Under the pieces are notes generated by a model. The model was not told the origin of the DNA and searched no databases. It saw only the letters and a program-made list of their open reading frames with translations. This document shows positions 1 through 9,194 of a stretch of 64,000 nucleotides of DNA, piece after piece. Source of the DNA: Symbiodinium natans (taxonomy: Eukaryota; Sar; Dinophyceae; Suessiales; Symbiodiniaceae); assembly GCA_905221605.1 (NCBI GenBank), contig CAJNDS010002165.1:269001-333000 (forward strand), given 5' to 3'. Positions within the stretch are counted from its first letter, which is position 1; each line of letters starts with the position of its first letter. The position numbers and the translations under genes were made by a program.

Positions 1-1728
1 GGTGAAAAGGTGAAGAGTGACGAGGTGGTTGGGTCTCCTTTGGGCAATGAGCTGGAAATGGAGGCGGCACTGGATTCTTCATCCTCTACTCCGAAGACTG
101 AGTCTACGAGGGCATTCCAGGGTAGTGTAAATAGTTTAGGTGAAAAAGATTTTTCCTCTACTATCAGGGATAGCGGTCCTAGGGCTGATGGTGACGCCCC
201 GACCTCGGGTTCTCCTGATGAGGAAGGGATTCCTGGGAACCAAGCCAACATCGCTGGAGCTCAACACCTGGATCGGGAAGAAACAGAAGCGCTTTCTGAG
301 GGTGGGGCAGCGATGGAATTGGTGGATCCAGAAGAGAAAATGCCCAATGAGGTGATCGGAACTGTGTCGGCTGCAGAAGAGCGAGTGGTGGATGTGGTAC
401 CTGTTGTTCAGGAAGGTGGTCCTGGAGATTCGGAGGATGGAGAGAAAAAGTTGTGTGTTACGACTGAGGAGGTCTCTTCGTTTGGTGCCAAGAATTCTGC
501 CATTCAAGGGGAAAAAGAAGCTTCTGGAATAGCTGGAGACACGGATGATCTGAAAAATGAGGCCTGGAGCGCCAATGATGCGCGGGTTGATGCGCCAGAT
601 ATTACCTGGAGTGCGAAGGAAGCACGGGTTGAGGTGCATGTGGTGGTACGTTCCACGGGCGACTGCAACAATGGGGCGCAGGTCTCCGCAGCAGCTGATG
701 ATGGAGGTTCACAGGTGGACGCACTGGTGCAACCTGAAGTTAGCAGCGAGGAACGAAATGACAAGGGCCACACCGGAGCCAATGAGGCAGCTGTAGTCAA
801 TGATGGTGGAAATTCTCCTTTGGAGGCCATGGAACCAAAGGAGCCTGCGGTGGAAGAAAGCGTGCCTGCCGTGGATGATCGACTCAATTGCCCTGCAGTG
901 GAAGAAGATTTGCCTGCTGCAGAAGGTGAGACAAAGGACTCCAATGATGGGTCCACTCCCATGAAGGGAGAAGCGTTGCCGTCTGGAAGTTCACCGGAAG
1001 TCGACACCGAGCGAACTACAGCAGATGAGGCAAAGCCGTTGGCGGAGAAAAAGGGAGGTCCTGAAATCCAGGAGCACAAAAAAGATGAGCTTGTGGGACT
1101 CGTGGAGCAGGACGAGCAGTGTGACCCAAAGGTGAAGACAAAGGATGCGCCAGGAGCCGATGATACAGAGATGGTTTCTGAAGAGCGTGTAAAGAAAGTG
1201 CCCCGAGCGGGAGCCTTGGAGTCACCTGGGCCACATTGCTATCAAGAGGGAGATGAGATCATGGGTCTAGTGCGCTGCATCAATGGGTATGGAGCCTTTT
1301 TGGACCATGGGGATATGAATGTATTGATTCCTGCAGAAGGGAACAATGCATATCAGTTCAAGTTTGGTGATACTGTCAATGGAACAGTGAAACGAGTGGA
1401 AGATGATGGTACCATAATCTTGGACACCTTTCTGGTTTTGGAAGAGGGCACGGAGGACTCTTCTTCGACGCTGCGGAAGTGGAAACCCAGCGGCTGGAGT
1501 ACGTGGTGGACGGATTCATGGTATGCTGGTCAATGGTACCAAGATTCCAACGGTCAATGGGACTGGAAACAGGAGGAAGAGCAATCCGATGAAGAGCTTG
1601 TGGTACAGGAGTTGTCTTCTGAAGAACGAAAAGAAAGGCAACTTTATGGAGAAAAGATCTACAAAGCTCTCTCCAGAATGGAAATGAAGAGGAAGCCTAT
1701 GTTGGCAAAATTACTGGGATGCTGTTAG
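1..1728 (+). CDS. Element 1 ORF: acidic region plus S1-like OB fold (5' partial)
   Basis: The frame is open from base 1 and has no convincing start, since the first internal candidate at base 10 is GTG, so the protein is truncated on the left. Residues 1-400 are low-complexity and rich in Glu, Asp, Ser and Gly. About 1236-1440 encodes an S1/OB-fold-like domain (GDEIMGLVRCINGYGAF ... FGDTVNGTVKRVEDDGTIILD), the pattern of an RNA-binding beta barrel. A Trp-rich stretch follows (about 1494-1575). The last 25 residues begin an MLLE-like helix (YGEKIYKAL) and then run to a stop. The rest of that domain continues in frame 3, so the stop probably reflects a one-base shift near 1683. The role in the element is unknown; RNA binding is inferred from the domain. 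Confidence 0.65.
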   Translation, partial: GEKVKSDEVVGSPLGNELEMEAALDSSSSTPKTESTRAFQGSVNSLGEKDFSSTIRDSGPRADGDAPTSGSPDEEGIPGNQANIAGAQHLDREETEALSEGGAAMELVDPEEKMPNEVIGTVSAAEERVVDVVPVVQEGGPGDSEDGEKKLCVTTEEVSSFGAKNSAIQGEKEASGIAGDTDDLKNEAWSANDARVDAPDITWSAKEARVEVHVVVRSTGDCNNGAQVSAAADDGGSQVDALVQPEVSSEERNDKGHTGANEAAVVNDGGNSPLEAMEPKEPAVEESVPAVDDRLNCPAVEEDLPAAEGETKDSNDGSTPMKGEALPSGSSPEVDTERTTADEAKPLAEKKGGPEIQEHKKDELVGLVEQDEQCDPKVKTKDAPGADDTEMVSEERVKKVPRAGALESPGPHCYQEGDEIMGLVRCINGYGAFLDHGDMNVLIPAEGNNAYQFKFGDTVNGTVKRVEDDGTIILDTFLVLEEGTEDSSSTLRKWKPSGWSTWWTDSWYAGQWYQDSNGQWDWKQEEEQSDEELVVQELSSEERKERQLYGEKIYKALSRMEMKRKPMLAKLLGCC

Positions 1729-3626
1729 GTCGGCCGATGGAAGATTTACAGGAGTGTGTTGCGGATCAGGCATTCCTCAATGCGGAAGCTCGGCGCGCGT
1801 ATGGCATCTTGCAAAATGATGGTTGGAAGCCTGATGGTACAGAAAGCACAGGCTTGGGGAAGTTAACCACTTTTTCCCGAAAACAGTACCACAACGCGCT
1901 TTTCGAACTGGCATGCAGAAAAAGGAGATTTTCTCGACCAGTTGTGGGTGAAGCGGTGGCAACGGTGCTGAATCAAGGGGAAGATGAGTTTTGGAACGCG
2001 CTTTGGTTGGATACCAAGCTATTTTTGCAGGAGCTTGATGGTGCAGTGCAATCCATGAGCAAAAGGGAGAACAAGCCAATGGAAGCCTACATGGATCCTG
2101 ACCAGTACAAAAAGGCTTACATGACACCAAAGACGGTGTTGTCACCTGGTTACAGCAAGCTGTGCAGGTTCTTCAATAAGGGAAGGTGTCGCAATGGCGA
2201 TGGGTGTCCCTATGAGCATCGTCGGTACGGTGAAGGTTGGCCAGAAGGGGGGTCAACTGATCCAAAGAATAGCCAAGAAGCTGATGATGAGGACGGGAAC
2301 ATCGGTGACCCTCCCACAGAGGAAGGTACAGTGGATGAGGCACAGCAGGAGCGGGAGGATTTAGCCTTCCGGGCCAAGTACAATTTTGGCAAAGGTGCAT
2401 CAAAGGGTGAGCCTACGTCGGGTGAGCCAAAAGGTCGTCTGTGTCTGTATTACAATCAAGGTGGTTGTAAATATGGGACTACATGCAGGTATCTTCACAA
2501 CGATGACATAGCATTGGAAGGGACTTGGGAGCCCGGCAAAGCTTGGGACAATGCTTCCAGGAAGTCACTAAGGGACGCAGGGTTCCACCATTGCTGTTTC
2601 GATTATTACCTCAGAGGACGTTGCCGGAAAGGGTTAAATTTCTGCAAGTACTCCCATGACGAGATGTCAGAGGAGCGGCTGTCGCTCCTGAAACACTTGG
2701 TACAGGTGGCCAATCAGGTCCGGTTTGAAAAAGAGAGAGGATGGGAGCTTACGAATAGAAGCACTTTTCAGCCACCTGCGAGTGGGGGAGCTGAATCTTC
2801 CTCATCCTCGGCACCAAAAGCGCTGCAAATGACCAATGTGTCACAAAAAGATGGTGAAAAAGGTATTCTGGATGAAGTAGAAGCTGATGAGCAAAAGAAT
2901 TCGGTGGCTGCATCCACTAGTACTCAGCTTCACAATCCGGAGGAGCCGATTGAAAATTGGATGGCTCGCAACGCACACCTGTGGGTGTATACCCCTCATG
3001 TAAGTGAGGTGATGATTACGCTTGGTGTGACCAATGTGTCGGACTTGCAAGAGTTCATCTTTGTGGAAGATTTGGTTGACAAAGGGATCAACAAAGTGAC
3101 CGCATGCAAAATTCTGCAATTGGTGGGTGAGGTCCGATATCGACCGGGAGGACCGGAAAAGGCAGTTCCTTCTGATGCATCTGTACGGGTACAACAATCT
3201 TCTGGGAACAAAGGGACTGGAAGAGCGGCGGTGCGAACCCTCACTCAGGTGCGTGAAGCTGAAGACTCCGGTGCAAAAACTATGCCGAGAGGTTCCTATC
3301 GGGAGCTTTTTGATAAGGTCAGGTACCGTGATGGTTGGACGCTTGCGCAGAGGTCTCCGTTGTGCGTACAGAAGCTGCGGTTGGTGGGAGTTGGAATGCC
3401 GCCGGTGAATCCACCAACGAAAAAATATCGGTCAAGATCAAACCCTGTAAGAAGGGGAAGGCCCTTGCTGGACAAAAAACAGGTGCGACAGGTGCCACGA
3501 TCTCGGTCACAACGACGAGTGCAACTGGCGGAAGTGGTGGAAAAACCGAAGCCCCTTGGAGCCGGTGAAACCTCGTGGTGGTTTGTCGTATCCATTCAGC
3601 AGAGCGTGGGCAGATGTGGTGGATGA
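1719..3626 (+). CDS. Element 1 ORF: MLLE-like end, three CCCH fingers, SAM-like domain
   Basis: The ATG at 1719 overlaps the previous stop by 10 bases, but frame 3 is open further upstream and reads GKITGMLLGRPMEDLQECV, the second half of an MLLE (PABC-like) peptide-binding domain. The true protein is therefore probably continuous with the upstream ORF. Three CCCH zinc fingers follow: CX7CX5CX3H near 2163-2220 and 2440-2497, and CX8CX6CX3H near 2590-2660. About 2980-3130 resembles a SAM domain (EDLVDKGINKVTACKIL). A basic Arg/Ser-rich stretch lies near 3420-3530. The last 23 codons are probably out of frame, because the sequence continues naturally in frame 1 from about 3550. CCCH fingers usually bind RNA; a packaging or RNP role is inferred. 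Confidence 0.6.
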   Translation: MLLGRPMEDLQECVADQAFLNAEARRAYGILQNDGWKPDGTESTGLGKLTTFSRKQYHNALFELACRKRRFSRPVVGEAVATVLNQGEDEFWNALWLDTKLFLQELDGAVQSMSKRENKPMEAYMDPDQYKKAYMTPKTVLSPGYSKLCRFFNKGRCRNGDGCPYEHRRYGEGWPEGGSTDPKNSQEADDEDGNIGDPPTEEGTVDEAQQEREDLAFRAKYNFGKGASKGEPTSGEPKGRLCLYYNQGGCKYGTTCRYLHNDDIALEGTWEPGKAWDNASRKSLRDAGFHHCCFDYYLRGRCRKGLNFCKYSHDEMSEERLSLLKHLVQVANQVRFEKERGWELTNRSTFQPPASGGAESSSSSAPKALQMTNVSQKDGEKGILDEVEADEQKNSVAASTSTQLHNPEEPIENWMARNAHLWVYTPHVSEVMITLGVTNVSDLQEFIFVEDLVDKGINKVTACKILQLVGEVRYRPGGPEKAVPSDASVRVQQSSGNKGTGRAAVRTLTQVREAEDSGAKTMPRGSYRELFDKVRYRDGWTLAQRSPLCVQKLRLVGVGMPPVNPPTKKYRSRSNPVRRGRPLLDKKQVRQVPRSRSQRRVQLAEVVEKPKPLGAGETSWWFVVSIQQSVGRCGG

Positions 3627-6369
3627 TGATGACCAGGCGGAGGCTTTGGTCTCGTATGCCGCTTCCTCAAGCGATTCAAGCGAGGAGGAGACCAATGCGG
3701 TACAACGCCTGAAGGAACTCTTTTTGCAAGAAAGGGATTCGTGGAGAACTGCGAGTCGTGGCAATGTTCCACAAAGTGGTTCTTCAGGCTCCAATGATGG
3801 GCCGAAAAAATCGGTTCACCTTGGCGAAGGGCGCGACAAAGCGTCGCGGGGGGAGACCCGCCAAGAAGTGACTTCACAAGTTTTTTCGCTACCACAACCT
3901 TCTCGTCGAGCTGAACGGTCTCAAAAAAGAACAAGGGATGGTTCAGTTATGGTTGGTTCGCTGGCGGTGGGCTCCACGGATGAGGTTTTACCTGGGCAAG
4001 GTGCTGCTGGACAGGTGAATGTCTCTGAAAGCGCTCAAGTTCTTCCTGGGCATGAAGTGGCTGGACAGGAGACGGCGCCGGAAGGAGCAGTACAGATTTC
4101 TGGCGAGGAGACCGACCAAAAAGAAGGAGAAGGCGGGAGCAATGATCTCCGTGGTAATGATGCGAAGATGTTGGATGGTGGTCCGGTGAGGAGTGACCTT
4201 CAGCAATTGCTGGTGAAAGGCCTTCTGACTCGAATTTATTGGAAGGTTGCAGTTGGCAAGTTGCCAATGGGGCAAAGAGATTGCCAAAAAGGGTCCAATA
4301 AGATGGATCGAAATTTGGTTATTAGCATGTCATCCGAGGGTGCAAGCGAACAGGATGAGAACCTGGCACTGGAGGACGATGCTGATCAGTCAATGGGAGA
4401 CGGTGCAATGGTTATGGTGTATGATCCAGGAACGCTGATCCAGTCGCCAACAACTGATTGGGTTATGCGTCGCGGTCTGACCGATCGTACCGTCTGGCCA
4501 GCAATGGCGCACCTGGCACAGAGGATATGTGCTGAAATGGTTCAAGTGGATGAAATGAATGCCCAGCTAGGGACTGGAACACTCCTTTTTCAAAGGAGAG
4601 ATCAAGGATATTATACTGACCTGCATCATTCGTTCCATGACAACCCGTGCTTGCCGGCGGTGGGGAATTACCCTCTTTCGGTGATGGGTGCCTTGTTGTC
4701 TCCTGGTCTGGAAGGGGAATTCAAGAATACGGACAAGTTTGGTACTGCTATGGAGGCAATTGCCTATGATTGGAGCCGCAGTCCAGGCATGGAAGTTCAT
4801 ATTGAACTTATGGCGAGGGTAGCCAAAATGGTTCACCCATTCCTGAATCTGGGAGCACAAGGGTCGGTGATGGTTTCAGAATTTCTCTGGCAGCGCGGGA
4901 GGGCTCGGTTGATGGAGTTTCTTCAAGCGGCGACTTGTGCGGACCAATTGGAGGCTCTCTGGAGAAGGATGGACGACGATGCGGATGAGGAGGTGGATCC
5001 TTCGACAGCGATGCTGGAAGTTCTTGGACTAGAGGATGCGGTGCTTGATCAAGGGAACAATGAATCCCTTATTCCCATTGAAGATGCTGGAGGTGAGACA
5101 AGCGGTGACACTGGAGGGAAGGGCAAAGCGCCAGAAGTTTCTCCGGAAGAGGAGAAATCCAGTGGGTCATCCAGACTGGCGGACACAAGGATTTTCTTGT
5201 GGTCAGTGTACTCCCGCGTGGCTTCGAATTTCTCTATGCAGGACCGCACTACTGGTAAGATCTTTGACAGCACCAAAGGATATCCTGGTGAAGGACCAAA
5301 CAATGATGACAATCCTTCCTCTAAGGGGAACTTTCCCTGGATTTCAGAAGACTACCTCGACGAAGTGGTGTCAAAAAAGATGGAAAGGTCTTCAGAGATG
5401 GATGGGTTTGTTCCGGGAAGTGAGGGATCATTGGAAAAGGTAGAGGTGGAGAATGTTACTGCCTCTAAAATTCTTATGGCTCTTTGGAAGAAGGGACATA
5501 GAGTTGGGTTTAGAAGGTTGCGTCGTTTGAATGCATCTGGATGCAAGGTTGGAGCAATGAAACGTCCAATCAAAAGGGTGCAGAAGATTGGCGCTAGGAA
5601 GGCCTTCATGAAGATGTTCAATGTTTTTGGATCGTCTCAGCATGGCTCAGGAGTTGGCGGAAAACCGATCATGAAGGTGGTAGGACCAAGGCCAGGTTTT
5701 CCAGCTGTACTCCAAGCACCAAATACTGATAGCACGTCGGGTGAAGGGAGCAGTCCCCAGGTACATGGCAATGTTCATGTAGAGCACAATCGCCCTATGG
5801 ACCGGTATGAGGCAGAGCGCTTGGAGAAAAGGAAGAAGGGTTTCTGCTATTGGTTTGGCAAAGGGAAAGATCGCTGCAAATTTGGTGACGACTGCAAATT
5901 CATCCATTCCGAAGATGATGTGGTGCTACATTCATATTGGTGCAAATACTATGTGGCAGGGAGAGAATGTTTCGCTGGAAAGGATTGTGGGTTCTCGCAT
6001 GATGCAACTGGTGTGAGGTGCGTCCAGTTTGCTCGGTCTGGGAAGTGTCGATTTGGTGACAGGTGTGTCTTCGAGCATGGTGTTCCGTTGGAAAAACAGA
6101 GGCCAAGGTCTCCAAGGACGCCCCCAAGGGATGGTCCAAGGAGAAAGTCTGGTGCAAATGGTGGAGAAAAGGAGATCCCTCCTGAACAGTTCGATGATGA
6201 TGAGGAGGATTTTATGGTTTATGACGAAGAGACCAAGATGACGGAACTGTTGATGGAGGCGATTTCATTTCTCTCCGGTGGCAAGCCAGATTTGGCTCGA
6301 GCAGAGGCGGACCCATTGTTCAAACTCCTGAAGTTCACTGGAGATGCTGACCAAATGGATCAAGTATAA
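3556..6369 (+). CDS. Element 1 ORF: long unknown region plus three CCCH fingers
   Basis: The frame opens with TTG, not ATG, and overlaps the preceding ORF by 71 bases, so it is read here as the continuation of that protein after a one-base change, most simply at the CCCC near 3552-3555. Residues 1-220 are acidic and low-complexity. Residues of about 260-720 form a soluble region I do not recognise. The C-terminal part has three CCCH fingers: CX9CX5CX3H (about 5844-5910), CX8CX5CX3H (about 5940-6000) and CX8CX5CX3H (about 6018-6080). It ends with TAA at 6367. Frame 3 overlaps that stop with a Lys-rich stretch that leads into the next ORF, again suggesting one interrupted protein. No polymerase-like motif is present. 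Confidence 0.6.
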   Translation: MEPVKPRGGLSYPFSRAWADVVDDDDQAEALVSYAASSSDSSEEETNAVQRLKELFLQERDSWRTASRGNVPQSGSSGSNDGPKKSVHLGEGRDKASRGETRQEVTSQVFSLPQPSRRAERSQKRTRDGSVMVGSLAVGSTDEVLPGQGAAGQVNVSESAQVLPGHEVAGQETAPEGAVQISGEETDQKEGEGGSNDLRGNDAKMLDGGPVRSDLQQLLVKGLLTRIYWKVAVGKLPMGQRDCQKGSNKMDRNLVISMSSEGASEQDENLALEDDADQSMGDGAMVMVYDPGTLIQSPTTDWVMRRGLTDRTVWPAMAHLAQRICAEMVQVDEMNAQLGTGTLLFQRRDQGYYTDLHHSFHDNPCLPAVGNYPLSVMGALLSPGLEGEFKNTDKFGTAMEAIAYDWSRSPGMEVHIELMARVAKMVHPFLNLGAQGSVMVSEFLWQRGRARLMEFLQAATCADQLEALWRRMDDDADEEVDPSTAMLEVLGLEDAVLDQGNNESLIPIEDAGGETSGDTGGKGKAPEVSPEEEKSSGSSRLADTRIFLWSVYSRVASNFSMQDRTTGKIFDSTKGYPGEGPNNDDNPSSKGNFPWISEDYLDEVVSKKMERSSEMDGFVPGSEGSLEKVEVENVTASKILMALWKKGHRVGFRRLRRLNASGCKVGAMKRPIKRVQKIGARKAFMKMFNVFGSSQHGSGVGGKPIMKVVGPRPGFPAVLQAPNTDSTSGEGSSPQVHGNVHVEHNRPMDRYEAERLEKRKKGFCYWFGKGKDRCKFGDDCKFIHSEDDVVLHSYWCKYYVAGRECFAGKDCGFSHDATGVRCVQFARSGKCRFGDRCVFEHGVPLEKQRPRSPRTPPRDGPRRKSGANGGEKEIPPEQFDDDEEDFMVYDEETKMTELLMEAISFLSGGKPDLARAEADPLFKLLKFTGDADQMDQV

Positions 6370-6431
6370 AGTCAAATGTCGGTGGAAAGACAAAGAAGAA
6401 GGAGAAAAGTCAGAGTCCCAAAAAAGAAGAG

Positions 6432-6767
6432 GTGGTAATGGTGCAAGATCCTGAGGAAAAGGATCGTCCATCCGATGCGGAGGCACCAGGGTCTGCCAAT
6501 GCGAATGAAGAGCTGGGTCAATCTTGCCAGGCGATTGAGGACGCAAAGAGAGAAGGATTGGTATCCTCAATTCAAAGGGGCGTACAGGATCCTGTTCTTA
6601 CAGTTTCGGACCTGGAGTATATTCTGCTGCACCTTCACCTCAAGATTGCCAACAATCGGAAAAAGAAGTGTCTTTCTGGAGACAGGTGCGCTGGAACAGC
6701 CAATGTGCTGACAAAGGTGGTGGTTACTATTAAGGGTATGGAAATCCCTGATAGTAGGAGTCAGTAG
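6432..6767 (+). CDS. Element 1 ORF: C-terminal tail, unknown
   Basis: About 110 codons in frame 3 ending with TAG at 6765. The nominal start at 6432 is GTG; the frame is open upstream through a Lys-rich stretch (KTKKKEKSQSPKK) overlapping the previous stop, so it is probably the tail of the same polyprotein. It contains a short leucine-rich helical stretch (ISDLEYILLHLHL-like) and no recognised domain. It lies directly before the 3' untranslated region of the element. Confidence 0.4.
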   Translation: MVMVQDPEEKDRPSDAEAPGSANANEELGQSCQAIEDAKREGLVSSIQRGVQDPVLTVSDLEYILLHLHLKIANNRKKKCLSGDRCAGTANVLTKVVVTIKGMEIPDSRSQ

Positions 6768-6983
6768 CTTTTCGCGTAGCGAAGACCACGGTTTGTGGTG
6801 AAGAAGGCCAAGGAGTCTTCAGTGATGAGAGGATCAAGGTGAAAAAAGATTCTCTATGGGTAGTAGGTTAGCCAATGTGCTATAATTCCGTCCTGGAAGA
6901 CGTTAAACCACAATTTGCATTTCAAGCAGCTGGCTGCTGCCGTAATGGCAGTTTTTGGCCAAAAGATCTGCATCTCCAATGTG

Positions 6984-7010
6984 TCCTAGGAAATCCTAGG
7001 ACAGGGGGAG
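6984..7010 (+). promoter_or_regulatory. Element 1 tandem palindrome and polypurine tract
   Basis: Two copies of the palindrome TCCTAGGA separated by AA (6984-7001) are followed by the purine-rich ACAGGGGGAG ending at 7010, immediately before the LTR start TGCGGAG. The same arrangement occurs at 53303-53329 before the 3' LTR of element 2. Polypurine tracts prime plus-strand DNA synthesis in LTR elements. The conserved double palindrome has no assigned function. Confidence 0.75.
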
Positions 7011-7296
7011 TGCGGAGCTGCAATTGGTATTGTAGAAAGGAGTTAGTGTTGGAAGTTGGAAGGGTTAATGAACCCGGTAATCGTATTTGGCTCAAGATGG
7101 GCTTGAACAGAAAGCCACAAGTTCAAAAAGAAGTGCCTGGGTTCTTAGGGTTTGGTAAGGGTGTGGATTCCTTCCCCTTTCCTTCCCCCCTGGGTTGCTC
7201 TTATCCGTGTTCTTGGTTGTTTCTTGGTTCGATCTGGGAAATATAAGTTCAGGGCGATTAGGGGAGTTGATTTCCTTCCTTGGTTGTCCCCCCGTA
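7011..7296 (+). repeat. Element 1 3' LTR (286 bp)
   Basis: Starts TGCGGAGCTGCAATTGG and ends CCCCCCGTA, the same ends as the 229-bp LTRs of element 2. The first 70 bases are nearly identical to element 2, while the middle differs in sequence and length, so the two belong to one family but different subfamilies. The left LTR is outside the window. The base after the LTR is the first C of a CCCTAAA tract. If the usual 5-bp duplication applies, the target was CCCTA. Confidence 0.8.
7074..7096 (+). promoter_or_regulatory. Spliced-leader-like stretch inside LTR
   Basis: CCGGTAATCGTA precedes TTTGGCTCAAG; the last 11 bases equal the 3' end of the dinoflagellate spliced leader, and the CCG(G)TA start resembles its 5' end. 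The matching stretch in element 2 is at 43726-43745 and 53392-53411. It could be a relict leader fixed in the LTR by reverse transcription of trans-spliced RNA. Confidence 0.5.
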
Positions 7297-7358
7297 CCCT
7301 AAACCCTAAACCCTAAACCCTAAACCCTAAACCCTAAACCCTAAACCCTAAACCCTAG
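7297..7358. repeat. CCCTAAA tract at element 1 boundary
   Basis: Eight to nine perfect CCCTAAA heptamers directly abut the 3' LTR. This is the presumed target of the element 1 insertion. Confidence 0.9.
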
Positions 7359-8074
7359 CCGTAAACGAGCTCAAGATCAGCTAAGCACAATGGAGAGGGT
7401 GAGCGAACGCTGCGCCGAGGTGCCCCGGAAAATAGAAGAAGCTTGCCCTAAACCCTAAACCCCTGAACCTAAACGAGCTCAAGGCTCAAGATCAGCTAAG
7501 CACAATGGAGACAGTGAGTGATGGCTGCCGAGGTGCCCCGGGTAATAGTAAAATTGCGCAGACTCCGGCTGCAGGAACCTTGGCAGCACCCAAAACAAAA
7601 GCGAGCATGAGCAACTCCTAAACCCCTTGCAGATCCCGGCAACGGTAATTTAGATGCTTTGAAGTCCAGTCTAGCTGCTTGGTTTAGAGTTTAGGGTTTA
7701 GGGTTGAGGGTTTAGGGTTTAGGGTTTAGGGTTTAGGGTTTAGGGTTTAGGGTTTCGGGTTTCGGGTTTCGGGTTTCGGGTTTGGGTTTAGGGTTTCGGC
7801 TTTGGGGATTCGGGTTTCGGGTTTCGGGCTTGGAGTGTAGGGCTTGGAGCCTGCCATGGCTTCTGGTTGGGCCCAACATCCAAAAGAGAATGCCACTACC
7901 AGTGACAGGTAGCCGCCCAGCGGGAGAGTTCTATGTAGCTTAGGGTTTAGGGTTTAGGGTTTAGGGTTTAGGGTTTAGGGTTTAGGGTTTAGGGTTCACG
8001 GTTTAGGGTTTAGGGTTTAGGGTTTAGGGTTTCTTTGCCGCCGCTTTTGTAGACCCTGGGACTCTGCCCCTAAG

Positions 8075-8175
8075 CTCTCAATCCTCGGCCCAAGGCCACG
8101 ACGGAAAGCCACAAGCTTCATGTGAGCCAAATTGCAGGATCGAAGCTCCCACTGCTGATTTCCATAGAGGTTATA
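8075..8175 (-). CDS. Candidate exon, duplicated minus-strand gene
   Basis: On the minus strand TTTTGCAG at 8176-8183 precedes an open stretch beginning YNLYGNQQWELRSC and continuing KLVAFRRGLG. The copy-2 counterpart (about 16800-16975) keeps the KLVAV.RGL part but is interrupted by about 90 bases, so one of the two copies is probably damaged. No family is recognised. Confidence 0.4.
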
Positions 8176-8824
8176 CTGCAAAAGGAGATAGATACATGGA
8201 TAGGTCAACTAAAACCTGAACTGAAAAACCCTAGAACGAGATGCAGAAACATGCATGTACACACACACACACATCTGTAAAGCTTTTCTTTTTCCTTGCC
8301 AAAAACCTACATGCACTCTAAGTGGTCTCTTCTCTGACCGTTTTCAAGCGTACCTAGGGGCTGCCAAACCCTGAACCCCAAGGACCACTGTGAGGTGGAC
8401 AAGCGACATCGGCTCAGCACGTGGGGGTGACCGCGCACCCTCGTTCGCCGGGACTGCCTCCGGACACGTTCAGGTTGCATCCCGAAACCCCAAGACGAAA
8501 ACTCCCACACCCAAACCCGAAAACCCGAAAGCCTTCAACCCCTTCAAACTCAAACACGAAAGCCTTCAAAACCCTTGAAGGCTGGAACCCGAACTTCCTA
8601 AACACCAAAACGCCGAAAGCCCTAAAACTAAAATGCTGCAGACCAGTCCCGGAAACCCCTACACTCCCCGAAACCCTTGAGGGACAGGGTTGAGTTTGGG
8701 GTTTCCTCACACCCTGCCCCCAAGCCCAGCTTCAAGGAGGGGCCCTAAACCCTAAACCCCCCAAACCTAAACCCTAAACCCTAAACCCTAAACCCAAAAT
8801 CCTAAACCCTAAGCCCTAAACCCT

Positions 8825-8945
8825 AAACCCCAAGCCAGGCCTGGGCCATTAGCTCGTTCTTCGAGCTCTTCCTGCTGCGCTTCTTGCGCCGCGGGGGCAT
8901 GTCGTCCAAACAGGATGCCCATGCCGGCAGGCAGAACATGGCAGG
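8825..8945 (-). CDS. Candidate exon with basic nuclear-signal-like stretch
   Basis: The minus strand encodes PAWASCLDDMPPRRKKRSRK and continues for about ten residues. The copy at about 17590-17692 encodes the same with P to Q and S to G changes plus several silent changes (Leu TTG/TTA, Ala GCA/GCG, Arg AGG/CGG). Predominantly silent substitution between copies supports real coding. The basic run resembles a nuclear localisation signal. The protein family is not recognised. Confidence 0.5.
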
Positions 8946-9194
8946 CGCGTGAAAAAATCTCTCAGAGTTCCGGAACACCAAAACCAAACTCTGAACTGCC
9001 GGCCCTACAAAACCCAAGCAGGGCTGTGGGGTGAGTCCATGTGAGTGACTTTTTTTGCACGGCATCGATGCATGTGTATATATATATATATGTATCTATA
9101 AATCTAAGTATGAATAAAAAAAATATATGTACATATATATATATACATATTACATAAATATATATATATATATGCTACCCCCCCCCCCCCCCCA

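Larger units (their letters stand above)
1..7296 (+). mobile_element. Copia-type LTR retroelement 1, 3' portion
   Basis: The window opens inside an element whose 5' end lies to the left. It is recognised by its 3' end: about 170 bases of untranslated sequence (6840-7010), a tandem palindrome and polypurine tract, and an LTR (7011-7296), all similar to the same parts of the complete element at 43664-53558. Between base 1 and 6767 it carries a chain of plus-strand ORFs in frames 1, 3, 1 and 3. They encode RNA-binding-type domains (S1-like, MLLE-like, six CCCH fingers, SAM-like). No protease, integrase or reverse transcriptase is visible. It may be a non-autonomous relative carrying accessory or captured genes, or the accessory 3' part of a longer element whose pol lies outside the window. 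The right LTR end is followed directly by CCCTA of a CCCTAAA tract. Confidence 0.8.
7360..9080 (-). other. Segmental duplication copy 1, left part, with exon-like blocks
   Basis: Unique blocks here recur in the same order at 16020-17840, separated by telomere-like tracts of different length. Shared landmarks are the stretch around 7530-7600 (CCCCGGGTAATA), the GATGCTTTGAAGTCCAGTCT block near 7650, the CTTCTGGTT block near 7860, the GCCACAAGCTTCA block near 8110, the CGACATCGGCTCAGCACGTG block near 8405 and the 8830-8945 block. Several blocks are open on the minus strand in both copies, with AG acceptors in front, so this is probably part of a minus-strand gene or its pseudogene. TTTAGGG tracts fill 7683-7830 and 7938-8030. 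Confidence 0.6.
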
